Shown here: positions 25,262-34,456 of the stretch, piece by piece
How the letters are laid out: each line of letters starts with the position of its first letter
Position numbering within the stretch: position 1 is the first letter of the stretch
Origin: Flavobacterium aquaticum
Lineage (GTDB): Bacteria; Bacteroidota; Bacteroidia; Flavobacteriales; Flavobacteriaceae
Length of the DNA: 64,000 nucleotides
Direction: 5' to 3'
Assembly: GCF_003259835.1 (NCBI RefSeq)
Contig: NZ_QLMI01000008.1
Location: 1-64,000 of the forward strand
Notes under the pieces: generated by a model
What the model was told of the DNA's origin: nothing
Databases searched by the model: none
What the model saw: the letters and a program-made list of their open reading frames with translations, nothing else
Position numbers and translations under genes: made by a program

Positions 25262-26959
25262 TTATTTACCTAAGTATTCTGCGATTTTATTTTCGCCATC
25301 TACTGTAATCTTCATTAAGCCATGTTTGCTGATTCCTTTACTGGCAGCATCCCATTTTTTACCGCTTAATTCTGATTTTATTTTTAAATCACCAATAGAA
25401 ATGCCTTCGTTAGCTTTTAAAATTTCGATAATGTGTTTTTCGTCTTCTGTTAATTCCGGACCTTTTTTCTCAGGACGCATTTGTGGGAAAAACAACACTT
25501 CTTGAATCGATTGATTGTTCGTTAAGAACATAATTAATCTGTCCATTCCAATTCCTAATCCAGAAGTTGGAGGCATTCCGTATTCTAAAGCTCTTAAGAA
25601 ATCTTCATCGATAATTCCGTTTGCTTCATCATCACCTTTAGCAGCTAAAGCCATTTGGTTTTCAAAACGTTCTCTTTGGTCAATTGGGTCGTTTAATTCC
25701 GAATACGCATTTGCGATTTCTTTTCCACAAACCATTAATTCAAAACGCTCTGTCAATTCAGGATTATCTCGGTGCGATTTACATAAAGGCGACATTTCTT
25801 TAGGATAATCGGTAATGAATGTTGGTTGAATGAAGTTGCCTTCACATTTTTCACCAAAAATTTCATCAATTAATTTTCCTTTACCCATGGTGTCGTTTAC
25901 TTCGATTCCCATAGATTTTGCAGCTTCGCGCAATTCATCTTCCGATTTTCCAGTGATATCAAAACCAGTTAATTGTTTGATTGCATCGGTCATCGTTACT
26001 CTAGCATAAGGAGCTTTGAAGTTTACTTTATGTTCTCCAAAAGTAGCTTCGGTTGTTCCGTTTACTTGAGTAGCGCAATATTCTAATAAATTTTCAGTCA
26101 TTTCCATCATCCAGTTGTAGTCTTTGTAAGCTACATAAATTTCCATTGCGGTAAATTCTGGATTATGCGTTCTGTCCATTCCTTCGTTACGGAAGTTTTT
26201 CGAAAATTCGTAAACACCATCAAATCCACCAACGATTAATCTTTTCAAATATAATTCGTTAGCAATTCGCATGTATAATGGAATATCTAAACTGTTATGA
26301 TGTGTAATAAAAGGTCTTGCAGCCGCTCCACCAGGAATCGATTGTAAAACAGGAGTTTCCACTTCCATATAACCCGCTTCATTGAAAAATGTTCTCATTG
26401 CCGTGAACAATTTGGTTCTTTTCATGAAAACTTCTTTCACTTGCGGGTTTACGACTAAATCTACGTAACGCATACGGTAACGCAATTCAGGATCAGTAAA
26501 CGCATCAAAAACATGACCTTCCTCGTCAGTTTTTGGTAACGGAAGCGGTTTTAACGTTTTGCTCAACATTTTAAAATCATCCACACGAACACACATCGCG
26601 CCAACTTTTGTCATGAATAATTCACCTTCAATTCCAATAAAATCTCCTAAATCGGTTAATTTTTTGAAAACTTGGTTATAAAGCGTTTTGTCTTCACCTT
26701 CGCAAAGTACATCACGATTAAAATACAACTGAATTCTTCCTTCGCTGTCTTGTAATTCAGCAAACGAAGCTTTTCCTTGATCACGAACACTCATCAAACG
26801 TCCAGCCAAAATAACCTTCTTACCTTCTTCAAAATTTTCCTTCACTTGCTTTGAAGTGTGATTCACCGGAAATAAATCCGCTGGATAAGGGTTAATTCCA
26901 AGTTCGCGTAAAGCGTTTAGTTTGTCTCTTCTAATGATTTCTTGTTCCGAAAGTTGCAT
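25262..26959 (-). CDS. lysS: Lysyl-tRNA synthetase, class II
   Basis: A 565-residue enzyme that charges tRNA-Lys. It has the N-terminal OB-fold (VILAGRLMSVRDQGKASFAEL) and class II motifs: motif 1 near GYMEVETPVLQ, motif 2 NEGMDRTHNPEFTAMEIY and motif 3 SGLGIGMDRLIMF. The last 70 residues (from about 495; ELTEDEKHIIEILKANEGIS) form an extra C-terminal domain absent from E. coli LysS (about 505 aa). It looks like a small winged-helix-type nucleic-acid-binding domain, but this is inference. The start is ATG 26959 (MQLSEQEIIRRDKL): a -7 box sits at 26979-26986, so the 52 extra codons of the longest frame lie upstream of the promoter. Confidence 0.97.
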   Translation of the reverse strand: MQLSEQEIIRRDKLNALRELGINPYPADLFPVNHTSKQVKENFEEGKKVILAGRLMSVRDQGKASFAELQDSEGRIQLYFNRDVLCEGEDKTLYNQVFKKLTDLGDFIGIEGELFMTKVGAMCVRVDDFKMLSKTLKPLPLPKTDEEGHVFDAFTDPELRYRMRYVDLVVNPQVKEVFMKRTKLFTAMRTFFNEAGYMEVETPVLQSIPGGAAARPFITHHNSLDIPLYMRIANELYLKRLIVGGFDGVYEFSKNFRNEGMDRTHNPEFTAMEIYVAYKDYNWMMEMTENLLEYCATQVNGTTEATFGEHKVNFKAPYARVTMTDAIKQLTGFDITGKSEDELREAAKSMGIEVNDTMGKGKLIDEIFGEKCEGNFIQPTFITDYPKEMSPLCKSHRDNPELTERFELMVCGKEIANAYSELNDPIDQRERFENQMALAAKGDDEANGIIDEDFLRALEYGMPPTSGLGIGMDRLIMFLTNNQSIQEVLFFPQMRPEKKGPELTEDEKHIIEILKANEGISIGDLKIKSELSGKKWDAASKGISKHGLMKITVDGENKIAEYLGK

Positions 26960-26978
26960 AGTATTGTATTTTAGCGTG

Positions 26979-27009
26979 CAAATGTAACTATAAATTAAAA
27001 AACTGCCAA
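26979..27009 (-). promoter_or_regulatory. lysS promoter
   Basis: On the minus strand TTG (27009-27007), a 20-nt spacer and TACATTTG (26986-26979), with about 15 nt of leader. Decides the lysS start. Confidence 0.6.
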
Positions 27010-27043
27010 CTTTCAACTGAACACTGAATACTTTTTTTAAGAG

Positions 27044-27145
27044 CGAATGGTTCGGGCTTTTTTGGTTTCCATGTTCCTGCCATCCGTTATATCTTTTTTT
27101 CAAAAAGGATGTCACTCCTGTCAGGGCTAATTAGCAAACTATTCG
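27044..27145 (+). repeat. Dispersed imperfect palindromic repeat, copy A
   Basis: About 102 bp bounded by inverted ends: CGAATGGTTC (27044-27053) and AAACTATTCG (27136-27145), 8 of 10 complementary. Inside are the conserved blocks TTCGGGC, CCTGCCATCC, a T-run/A-run palindrome around 27093-27106 and GTCAGGGCTA. A second copy lies at 36396-36508 in the same orientation. The element fills the gap between lysS and lipB. Confidence 0.6.
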
Positions 27146-27153
27146 TATCTTTG
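27146..27153 (+). promoter_or_regulatory. -7 element TATCTTTG of lipB
   Basis: A perfect -7 box that begins at the very end of the dispersed repeat, 32 nt before the lipB ATG. Any -33 contact would fall inside the repeat. Confidence 0.5.
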
Positions 27154-27185
27154 CGAAACTTTTTCAAAACACAATTTCGTTTACC

Positions 27186-27881
27186 ATGAATAAAAAAGTC
27201 CAACTTCAAGATTTAGGAAATAAAGATTACAAAGACACTTGGGATTATCAAGAAGAATTATTCAAAGAAATTGTAGACATCAAAGTTCAAAATAGACAAT
27301 CCAGCTCCCAACTCCCAACTCCCAACTTCCTACTCTATGTAGAACATCCACATGTTTATACTTTAGGAAAAAGCGGAGATGTCTCGAATTTATTACTTTC
27401 CGAAAAACAATTAGAAGCAAAAGGAGCTACTTTTTATAAAATAAACAGAGGAGGAGATATTACGTATCATGGACCAGGGCAAATTGTAGGCTATCCTATT
27501 TTAGATTTAGAAAATTTTTTTACCGATATTCATAAATATTTGCGATTTTTAGAAGAGGTCATTATTCTAACTTTAGCTGAATACGGTTTACATGGAACTC
27601 GTAGCGAAGGAGAAACCGGAGTTTGGTTTGATGTAGGGACGCCATTTGCAAGAAAAATTTGCGCTATGGGAGTGAGAGCATCACGTTGGGTAACCATGCA
27701 CGGCTTTGCTCTAAACGTAAATGCCGATTTGGGTTACTTTGATAATATTATTCCTTGTGGGATAAAAGGAAAAGCCGTTACTTCTATGCATGTCGAATTA
27801 AGAAGGGAAGTAGATGAGCAAGAAGTTAAAGAAAAAATATTAAAACATTTTCAAAATTTATTTGAAGCAGAGATTGTCTAA
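27186..27881 (+). CDS. lipB: Octanoyl-[ACP]:protein N-octanoyltransferase
   Basis: A 231-residue cytoplasmic enzyme that transfers octanoate from acyl carrier protein to lipoyl domains, the first step of lipoate synthesis. Typical motifs: YVEHPHVYTLGKSGD at about 52-66, RGGDITYHGPGQIVGYP at about 87-103 (with a catalytic-region Lys later in KICAMGVRASRWVTMHG) and IIPCGIKGKAVTSM, which carries the conserved active-site Cys. lipA is not nearby. Codons for about residues 41-47 are built from a 7-nt tandem repeat (27307-27327) between two normally variable positions. Confidence 0.96.
   Translation: MNKKVQLQDLGNKDYKDTWDYQEELFKEIVDIKVQNRQSSSQLPTPNFLLYVEHPHVYTLGKSGDVSNLLLSEKQLEAKGATFYKINRGGDITYHGPGQIVGYPILDLENFFTDIHKYLRFLEEVIILTLAEYGLHGTRSEGETGVWFDVGTPFARKICAMGVRASRWVTMHGFALNVNADLGYFDNIIPCGIKGKAVTSMHVELRREVDEQEVKEKILKHFQNLFEAEIV
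27307..27327 (+). repeat. 7-nt tandem repeat (CCCAACT)x3 inside lipB
   Basis: Three perfect copies of CCCAACT at 27307-27313, 27314-27320 and 27321-27327. The three units together keep the frame, but gain or loss of one unit would shift it. Confidence 0.8.
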
Positions 27882-27994
27882 AATTCAAGGGCAAGAGCAA
27901 GTTTAATTGCGAATTAAAATAAGTGAAACGCTCTCTGTAACTCTGTTCAGCACAATCTAAATCAAAAAAAACTCTGAGAATCTCTGTGTAAAAA

Positions 27995-28654
27995 TCAAAA
28001 TTCCAATTCCAGTTGCTCAGGCAACAATCGAAAACTCATTCGGTGGTATTTGCACGGGCCGTATTTCTTTATGGCTTCTCTGTGTTCGGTTGTAGGATAT
28101 CCTTTATTTTTCTTCCAGTTATACATTGGAAATTCCTCGTGAATTTTATCCATATATTCGTCTCGGTACGTTTTTGCTAAAACTGATGCAGCGGCAATAC
28201 TTAAATATTTACTATCTCCTTTAATAATGCTTGTGTTTGGAATTGATTTTAAAAGTTCAATTTCTTCAATAGTAAAAATCTTTCCTGTTTTTTGTTTCAT
28301 TCCCAGTTTTCCATTTAATGGACGATTTCCATCTACAATTATATATTCAGGTTTTGGATTTAACTGCAAAATACTCTCTTGCATAGCTTTCATAGAAGCA
28401 TTTAGTATGTTTATTTCGTCAATTTCATTTGGAAATATATGAGTAATAGCAAATGAAATTGCTTTTTCTTCTATTTCGGGTTTTAATTTTTCTCTAATCT
28501 TTTCAGAAAGTTGTTTCGAATCGTTAAGTAAATTCAGTTCAAAATTGTTAGGAAGTAAAATAGCGGCCGCAGTTACAGGTCCTGCCAAGCAGCCTCTTCC
28601 GGCTTCATCAGTTCCACACTCTAATATTAAATTATTGTAACTTTTGCTTAACAT
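27995..28654 (-). CDS. rnhB: Ribonuclease HII
   Basis: A 219-residue enzyme that removes ribonucleotides and RNA primers from DNA by cutting the RNA of RNA/DNA hybrids. Family features: [18 protein letters not shown] at about 14-31 (catalytic Asp16 and Glu17), [10 protein letters not shown] with a third acidic ligand, and [21 protein letters not shown]. The start is ATG 28654 because the -7 box (28667-28674) overlaps the longer frame's start at 28669. The 112 bp between lipB and rnhB hold degenerate CTCTGTGTAA-type filler and no clear terminator. Confidence 0.96.
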   Translation of the reverse strand: MLSKSYNNLILECGTDEAGRGCLAGPVTAAAILLPNNFELNLLNDSKQLSEKIREKLKPEIEEKAISFAITHIFPNEIDEINILNASMKAMQESILQLNPKPEYIIVDGNRPLNGKLGMKQKTGKIFTIEEIELLKSIPNTSIIKGDSKYLSIAAASVLAKTYRDEYMDKIHEEFPMYNWKKNKGYPTTEHREAIKKYGPCKYHRMSFRLLPEQLELEF

Positions 28655-28666
28655 GCTTTTTTTTGA

Positions 28667-28674
28667 CAAAAATA
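28667..28674 (-). promoter_or_regulatory. -7 element TATTTTTG of rnhB
   Basis: Perfect TAnnTTTG on the minus strand, 12 nt before ATG 28654. Decides the start codon. Confidence 0.5.
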
Positions 28675-28852
28675 TAATTTTATACGCAACCTTTTTGATA
28701 TATTCTCATCTAAAAGATGTTATTGTTTCGCAAAATGTTTTTTTGAAACTAAAACTTTAACAAAAATAAATTAGTAATATTCCGAAGTATTATTTGTTTA
28801 TTTAAGAAATAATTAAGAAGTTTGCGGAATAACTAACTCAAATAAATTTAAT

Positions 28853-31800
28853 ATGAGATCGAAGTTCAAATGGATTTTTACGCTTTTAGTAGCGTTTACA
28901 ATGCAGTTTTCGTTCGCGCAAGAGAAAACTGTTACGGGTGTGGTTTCTGACGAACTAGGCCCAATCGCAGGTGCTAACGTTGTTGTTGAAGGAACAACAC
29001 GTGGTACTACAACTGATTTTGATGGTAATTATACTATCAAAGCAAAACAAGGTGAAGTTTTGGTGATTTCTTATACAGGTAAGAAAACAACTAAAATTAC
29101 TGTAGCAGCTGCAAGCGCATACAATGTATCGTTGAAAGATGATGTAGTTGTAGGGCAAGAAGTGGTTGTTGTGGGGTATGGTACTACAACAAAAGAAGCG
29201 TTTGTTGGTACGGCAACTTCTGTTAAGACTGCTAATGTTGAAGCAAAAGCAGTTTCTAACGTTTCTCAAGCTTTAAAAGGAGAGGTTGCAGGTGTGAATG
29301 TTATTACAACTTCGGGTCAGCCAGGTACTTTCGCTACAATTCGTATTCGTGGTTTTGGTTCTGTTAATGGTAATAGAGATCCGTTATACGTTGTGGATGG
29401 TGTTCCAATGAGCGAAGATAACATGAATTCTGTTAATCCTTCGGATATTGAGAGTTTAACGGTGTTGAAAGATGCTGCAGCGACAGCTGTTTATGGGTCA
29501 AGAGGTGCGAATGGTGTTATTGTTATTGCGACAAAAACTGGTAAAAAAGAGCGTTCTTCTATAAGTGTGGATTTAAGAACAAGTGTAAATATGGCTTTGT
29601 TGCCAAGATATAGTGTTATAGAATCGCCAGAAGAGTATATTGGTCTTTCATGGGAAGCTTTGTACAACAGAGGGGTGGCTACTGCTCAGCCAGATCCTGT
29701 TGCATTTGCTAATAATACATTGTTTTCTGGTGGAGGTATTAGTCCAGGTTACAACATGTGGAATGTTGCTGATGGTGGTGATTTGATTGATCCAGTTACA
29801 CGTACAGTAAGACCTGGAGTTACTAGAAAATATTCTCCAGAAGATTGGGAAGATTATGGTTTTCAAACATCTTACAGACAAGAGGCTAATGTTAGATTTT
29901 CTGGAAGTAATGATAAAACAAATTATTTCAGTTCATTTGGATATTTAAATGATGAGGGTTATATTATTAACTCTGATTACAAACGTTATACTGCTAGGTT
30001 AAATGTGAATCACAAACCTGCAGAATGGTTAAGAGCTGGTGCTAATATAGGTTATTCAGGTTCTAAAACAAATAATAACGGTCAGTCTGCTGATTCAGGG
30101 AGTATTTTCTGGTTTGTTGACAATATTCCTTCTATATATCCTTTATTTGCAAGAGATGTTGATGGGAATATGATTCCAGATCCTTATTTTGGAGGTTATC
30201 AATATGATTATGGTGATGGAACATCAGGCGCTAGAGCATTTGGTGGTTTAACTAATGCAATTGCTGATGCACATTATGATAGAAGTGTTACTAATAGACA
30301 TGAGTTAACTGGTAACTTCAGTTTTGATGTTAACTTTACAAAAAATTTAACATTAGAAACTCGTTATGGTGCTCAATTCTATGATAATGAGTATAACAAT
30401 AGAAATAATCCTTTTTATGGTTCTGCTGCTCAACAGTATGGTTCATTGTTTAAGCAACAGTCTAGATTGTTAAGACAGAATTTCTTACAGTTATTAAGAT
30501 ATAGAAATTCTTTTGGAAATCATAATGTTGAATTATTTGGAGCTCATGAATCAAATAGTTTTAAACAAAATATTTTTAGTGCTTCTAAATTTGGTGCTGT
30601 ACTTATTGATACTTATGATTTGAATCAGTATATTAATGTTTCTTCACCTCCTGAATCATGGACGAATACTTCAAATCTTGAGAGTTATTTTGGACAGTTT
30701 AATTATAACTATGCAGGTAAGTATTATTTTACTGCTTCTGCTAGACGTGATGGTTCTTCTAGATTTAAAAATGATAAATGGGGGAATTTTGGTTCTATAG
30801 GGGCTTCATGGATAGTTTCTAAAGAATCGTTCATGGAAAAAGCTAGTTTTATTAACAATTTAAAATTGAAAGCTAGTTACGGTTTAATGGGTGATCAAGA
30901 AGGTGTAGGTTTTTATTCGGGTTATGATACTTTTAGTATAGGTAATTTGAATAATGAATATTCAATTTCTATTAGAGATAATGGAAATCCATCATTAACA
31001 TGGGAAAAATCAAAAATTTTTCAAGTTGGTATTGAAACTAAATTTTTCAATTTCTTAAGTTTGAATGTTGATTTTTATGAAAAAAACACCTATGATTTAT
31101 TCTTTGAGAGAAGAGTTGCTCCTTCTACTGGTATTGCAATCATTACAGTTAATGATGGTGAGTTGACCAATAGAGGTGTTGAGTTTGATTTAAATGCTGA
31201 ATTGATTAAAGGTAAAAACAAAGGTGACTTCACTTTAGATTTTGGAATTAATGGAGAGTTGTTAACTAACAAGTTAACTAAAATGCCAATTGATCCTGCT
31301 ACTGGAGAAGAGAGATTAATAGATGTTTCAAATGCTCCTTATGGATGGGCAAATGGAAAATCTGTTTATGATTTTTACATGAGAGAATGGGCTGGTGTAG
31401 ATCCTGCAACAGGAGTAGGTATGTGGTATATGAATTACGACGATATTAATGCAAATGGAATCTATGATGCAGGAGATGTAATTATCCGCAGTTTAACTGA
31501 TTATTTAGGCACTAATTCAGATGCTATTGTTGGTCAGACTACTACTACAGCATATGCAGACGCAACTCAAAGATTTGTTGGTAAATCAGCAATACCTAAA
31601 GTTAGAGGTGCATTTAGATTAAATGCAAGTTACAAGAACTTTGATTTATCAACTCAATTTACTTATAGTATCGGTGGATATGCTTACGATGGTGCGTACG
31701 CTGGTTTAATGGGTAATGGTTCTTTAGGTCAAAATAACTGGCATACAGATATTAGAGGAAGATGGCAAGAGCCAGGAGATATTACTAATATTCCTAGATT

Positions 31801-32083
31801 ATCTGCTGCTGCTGATGCTAACGTAAACGCTCAATCAACAAGATTTTTAACTAAAGCTGATTATTTAGGTATGAATAATGTTAGGCTTGGGTATACTATG
31901 CCTTCTACTTTTACTGATAGATTGAATATATCTAACTTTAACATTTATGTTACAGGTGATAACTTATTTTTCTTTAGTAAAAGAGATGGATTTAATCCTT
32001 CAACTTCTGAAAATGGTAGTTCTAACACTTATCGTTATTCTCCTCTATCAACTTTCAGTTTAGGAGTAAAACTTGAATTCTAA
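28853..32083 (+). CDS. SusC/RagA-type TonB-dependent outer-membrane transporter
   Basis: 1076 residues. Signal peptide (to FSFAQ, about 22), then a carboxypeptidase-regulatory-like domain (about 26-105: VTGVVSDELGPIAGANVVV, TTTDFDGNYTI), the TonB-box/plug region with VVVVGYGTTTKEAFVG at about 106-121 and the plug signature VLKDAAATAVYGSRGANGVI, then a 22-strand beta-barrel ending in LGVKLEF. It imports a ligand, usually an oligosaccharide or peptide, across the outer membrane with energy from TonB. The SusD partner follows after 11 nt. No glycoside hydrolase, sulfatase, peptidase or SusR/ECF regulator is adjacent, so the substrate cannot be predicted. A weak GAATAAC half-site pair lies just upstream. 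Confidence 0.95.
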   Translation: MRSKFKWIFTLLVAFTMQFSFAQEKTVTGVVSDELGPIAGANVVVEGTTRGTTTDFDGNYTIKAKQGEVLVISYTGKKTTKITVAAASAYNVSLKDDVVVGQEVVVVGYGTTTKEAFVGTATSVKTANVEAKAVSNVSQALKGEVAGVNVITTSGQPGTFATIRIRGFGSVNGNRDPLYVVDGVPMSEDNMNSVNPSDIESLTVLKDAAATAVYGSRGANGVIVIATKTGKKERSSISVDLRTSVNMALLPRYSVIESPEEYIGLSWEALYNRGVATAQPDPVAFANNTLFSGGGISPGYNMWNVADGGDLIDPVTRTVRPGVTRKYSPEDWEDYGFQTSYRQEANVRFSGSNDKTNYFSSFGYLNDEGYIINSDYKRYTARLNVNHKPAEWLRAGANIGYSGSKTNNNGQSADSGSIFWFVDNIPSIYPLFARDVDGNMIPDPYFGGYQYDYGDGTSGARAFGGLTNAIADAHYDRSVTNRHELTGNFSFDVNFTKNLTLETRYGAQFYDNEYNNRNNPFYGSAAQQYGSLFKQQSRLLRQNFLQLLRYRNSFGNHNVELFGAHESNSFKQNIFSASKFGAVLIDTYDLNQYINVSSPPESWTNTSNLESYFGQFNYNYAGKYYFTASARRDGSSRFKNDKWGNFGSIGASWIVSKESFMEKASFINNLKLKASYGLMGDQEGVGFYSGYDTFSIGNLNNEYSISIRDNGNPSLTWEKSKIFQVGIETKFFNFLSLNVDFYEKNTYDLFFERRVAPSTGIAIITVNDGELTNRGVEFDLNAELIKGKNKGDFTLDFGINGELLTNKLTKMPIDPATGEERLIDVSNAPYGWANGKSVYDFYMREWAGVDPATGVGMWYMNYDDINANGIYDAGDVIIRSLTDYLGTNSDAIVGQTTTTAYADATQRFVGKSAIPKVRGAFRLNASYKNFDLSTQFTYSIGGYAYDGAYAGLMGNGSLGQNNWHTDIRGRWQEPGDITNIPRLSAAADANVNAQSTRFLTKADYLGMNNVRLGYTMPSTFTDRLNISNFNIYVTGDNLFFFSKRDGFNPSTSENGSSNTYRYSPLSTFSLGVKLEF

Positions 32084-32094
32084 AAATTGAAAAT

Positions 32095-33561
32095 ATGAAA
32101 AAAAGAAATTTAATTTTATCGATTTTTACACCTTTGTTATTAGTAACAGTAGGTTGTAATTCTGATTATCTTGAAACTGAGCCGACTCAGTTTATTACTC
32201 AAGAACAATTAGGTGAAGCAGCATCAACTAATCCTGATATCCTTAGAGGAACTGTTACAGGTATTTATACATTGATGTTTGAGGAAGGTACTGGAGGTAC
32301 AACTGGTCATAATGATTTTGGTCAAAAGGGGGTTGATATCTGGACAGATATGCTTTCTGGAGATATGGCTTTGTCTCAAAATACATATAACTGGTATAGA
32401 AATTTTGTAGATTATCAATCTACGGTTGATTTTACTAGAAATGAAAATTATGTACCTTGGAGATATTATTATAGAATTATTCGTTCTACTAATATTGTTA
32501 TTAAAGCATTAGGTGGTGATGATGCTGTTCCTGAATTAGCTGAAAATAGATGGTTGTTGGGGCAAGCAAAAGCTTTAAGAGCTTATGCTTATTTTTACTT
32601 AACTCAGCTTTATACAAGAGAGTATGAGCCAACTAGAGAGATTCTTCCTATTTATACAGACCCTGAACAACAAGCTCAGCCTAAAAGCACAACTGAACAA
32701 GTTTATGCTTTAATTGAGAGTGATTTAACAGATGCTATTGATTTTATGGCTGATTTCACGAGAACTGCTAAAAATCAAATTGATGCTGACGTTGCTAAAG
32801 GTTTATTAGCTTATACTTATGCTTCACGTGGAAATAATGAAGATGCATATTTATTAACAGAGGAAATCATTAATTCAGGTAGCTTTTCTATTACAACTAC
32901 TTCTGAATTAACAGGTGGTTTTAACGATGTTAATACACCTTCATGGATGTGGGGTGTTAATTTAACTCCTGATCAAGGTTTAGATTTAATTTCATGGTGG
33001 GGTCAAATGGACTACTTTACTTACAGTTATCAAACGGCTGGAGATAGAAAATCTATTGATAGAGCTTTATGGGATGCTATACCTGCTGGTGATGTTAGAA
33101 AAACGCAATTTACTGCAGGAACTGGTTACAGACCTGTTAATAAATTTTACCATCCAGCTAGAGTTGTTAATGGTCAACGTATTATTGAAACAGATTATAT
33201 TTACATGAGAATAGATGAAATGTATCTTTTAAACGCTGAGACTGCTGCTAAAACAGGTCGTGAAGACGAAGCTAGAGATCGTTTAGTTGAATTATTATCT
33301 AACCGTGTTCCAAGTACTGCTTACATTGCTTCATTAACAGGGTTGAATTTACAAGATGAAATTTATAAGCAAACTAGAATTGAACTTTGGGGTGAAGGTA
33401 AGAGTTATCTTGCTATGAAACGTAATCAAGCGACTATTAATAGAGGTTCTAACCACTTGTTCCAAGCTGGTGTTGCAGTACCTTATAATGATCCTAGATT
33501 AAAGTTCTCAATTCCTCAAGCTGAAATTTTGTATAATCCATTTATTTCAGACCAAAACTAA
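32095..33561 (+). CDS. SusD/RagB-type substrate-binding surface lipoprotein
   Basis: 488 residues with a lipobox ending in Cys21 (LLVTVGC) and the SusD start SDYLETEPTQFIT. Internal SusD features include WRYYYRIIRSTNIVI, ENRWLLGQAKALRAYAYFYLTQLY (the helical TPR-like region) and a C-terminal IYKQTRIELWGEGKSYLAMKR. It forms the lid of the SusC pore and binds the substrate outside the cell. Encoded directly after SusC and co-transcribed. Confidence 0.95.
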   Translation: MKKRNLILSIFTPLLLVTVGCNSDYLETEPTQFITQEQLGEAASTNPDILRGTVTGIYTLMFEEGTGGTTGHNDFGQKGVDIWTDMLSGDMALSQNTYNWYRNFVDYQSTVDFTRNENYVPWRYYYRIIRSTNIVIKALGGDDAVPELAENRWLLGQAKALRAYAYFYLTQLYTREYEPTREILPIYTDPEQQAQPKSTTEQVYALIESDLTDAIDFMADFTRTAKNQIDADVAKGLLAYTYASRGNNEDAYLLTEEIINSGSFSITTTSELTGGFNDVNTPSWMWGVNLTPDQGLDLISWWGQMDYFTYSYQTAGDRKSIDRALWDAIPAGDVRKTQFTAGTGYRPVNKFYHPARVVNGQRIIETDYIYMRIDEMYLLNAETAAKTGREDEARDRLVELLSNRVPSTAYIASLTGLNLQDEIYKQTRIELWGEGKSYLAMKRNQATINRGSNHLFQAGVAVPYNDPRLKFSIPQAEILYNPFISDQN

Positions 33562-33588
33562 TTTAAGGTTTAATAAAATATTATAAAT

Positions 33589-34347
33589 ATGAAATTATTA
33601 AAATTTACTAAGATTTTTGTAATGTTCTTGTCTTTAGGACTTGTTTTACAAGGATGTACAGAGGATGATGCTGCGTCAACAGATTTTAATTATGCTACTT
33701 TTGAGACTCTATCTAAAAACGTAGCTGTAAACCCAGGTGAAACTTTAACTTCTGATATTAAAGTTTATGTTACTCAAGTTTCAGGATCTGATAGATCTTT
33801 TAATTTAGTTGTTGATCCAACTTCTACTATTGATATGAACAATGTTTCTGTTCCTACAACAGTTACTATTCCTGCTAATTCAAATTTTGGTACTTTAAGT
33901 ATTGATTTTGAAGGTGTAGATTTAGATTTAAGTTTAGCTAAAACTCTTAAGTTAAAACTTGTTGAGGAAAATGGTCTTTATACTGGTCAAACTACACAAA
34001 TTAATGTTAGAGAAAACTGTACGTTAAATACAGTAACTTTAGCTTTAATCTTAGATAGATACGGTAGTGAAACTGATTGGGAGATTGTAGATGACAACAC
34101 TGGAGATGTAGTTGCTTCTGGAGGTCCTTATACTGACACTGCAACTAATGCATTACAACCAGTAAAAAACTTTATCTTATGTTTACCTGATGGAAGTTAT
34201 ACTTTTACTATCTATGACGCTTATGGTGATGGTATGGTAACAAGTGCTTCTGTAATTGGTTCTTATGTTCTTTCAGCTAATGGAGTTGTAATTACAAACC
34301 AATCTGGTAACTTCTCAGATTCAAGAAGTCATAGTTTTACTTTATAA
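33589..34347 (+). CDS. Surface lipoprotein of the SusCD operon (252 aa)
   Basis: Lipobox VLQGC (Cys23) followed by TEDD, an acidic stretch like the surface-export signal of Bacteroidota lipoproteins. A beta-rich N-terminal domain (about 30-145; NVAVNPGETLTSDIKVYVT) resembles calx-beta/DUF4843-like sandwiches. The C-terminal part (about 150-250) has DRYGSETDWEIVDDNTGDVV and CLPDGSYTFTIYDAYGDGM, a module common in secreted Bacteroidota proteins. It lies 27 nt after SusD and before a terminator, so it is the last gene of the operon. Likely an extra surface binding protein for the same substrate. I do not recognise a named family. Confidence 0.75.
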   Translation: MKLLKFTKIFVMFLSLGLVLQGCTEDDAASTDFNYATFETLSKNVAVNPGETLTSDIKVYVTQVSGSDRSFNLVVDPTSTIDMNNVSVPTTVTIPANSNFGTLSIDFEGVDLDLSLAKTLKLKLVEENGLYTGQTTQINVRENCTLNTVTLALILDRYGSETDWEIVDDNTGDVVASGGPYTDTATNALQPVKNFILCLPDGSYTFTIYDAYGDGMVTSASVIGSYVLSANGVVITNQSGNFSDSRSHSFTL

Positions 34348-34370
34348 CTAAAGTAATTTATACAGATTAT

Positions 34371-34400
34371 AAATAGCCAGTGAAAACTGGCTATTTTTTT
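34371..34400 (+). terminator. Terminator of the SusCD operon
   Basis: AAATAGCCAGT / ACTGGCTATTT stem with a 4-nt loop and eight further Ts, 23 nt after the stop. Confidence 0.8.
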
Positions 34401-34434
34401 TGTTAAAAATTATGATATCTTAGATATTTACTCT

Positions 34435-34442
34435 TACTTTTG
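34435..34442 (+). promoter_or_regulatory. -7 element TACTTTTG of the porin gene
   Basis: Perfect TAnnTTTG 14 nt before the ATG at 34457. No clear -33 element. Confidence 0.45.
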
Positions 34443-34456
34443 AATTTTATTTTAAA

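Noticed and set aside
26960..27115. N-terminal extension of lysS (52 codons)
   Set aside because: It lies upstream of the lysS -7 box and reads through the dispersed repeat; LysS homologues start at MQLSEQE.
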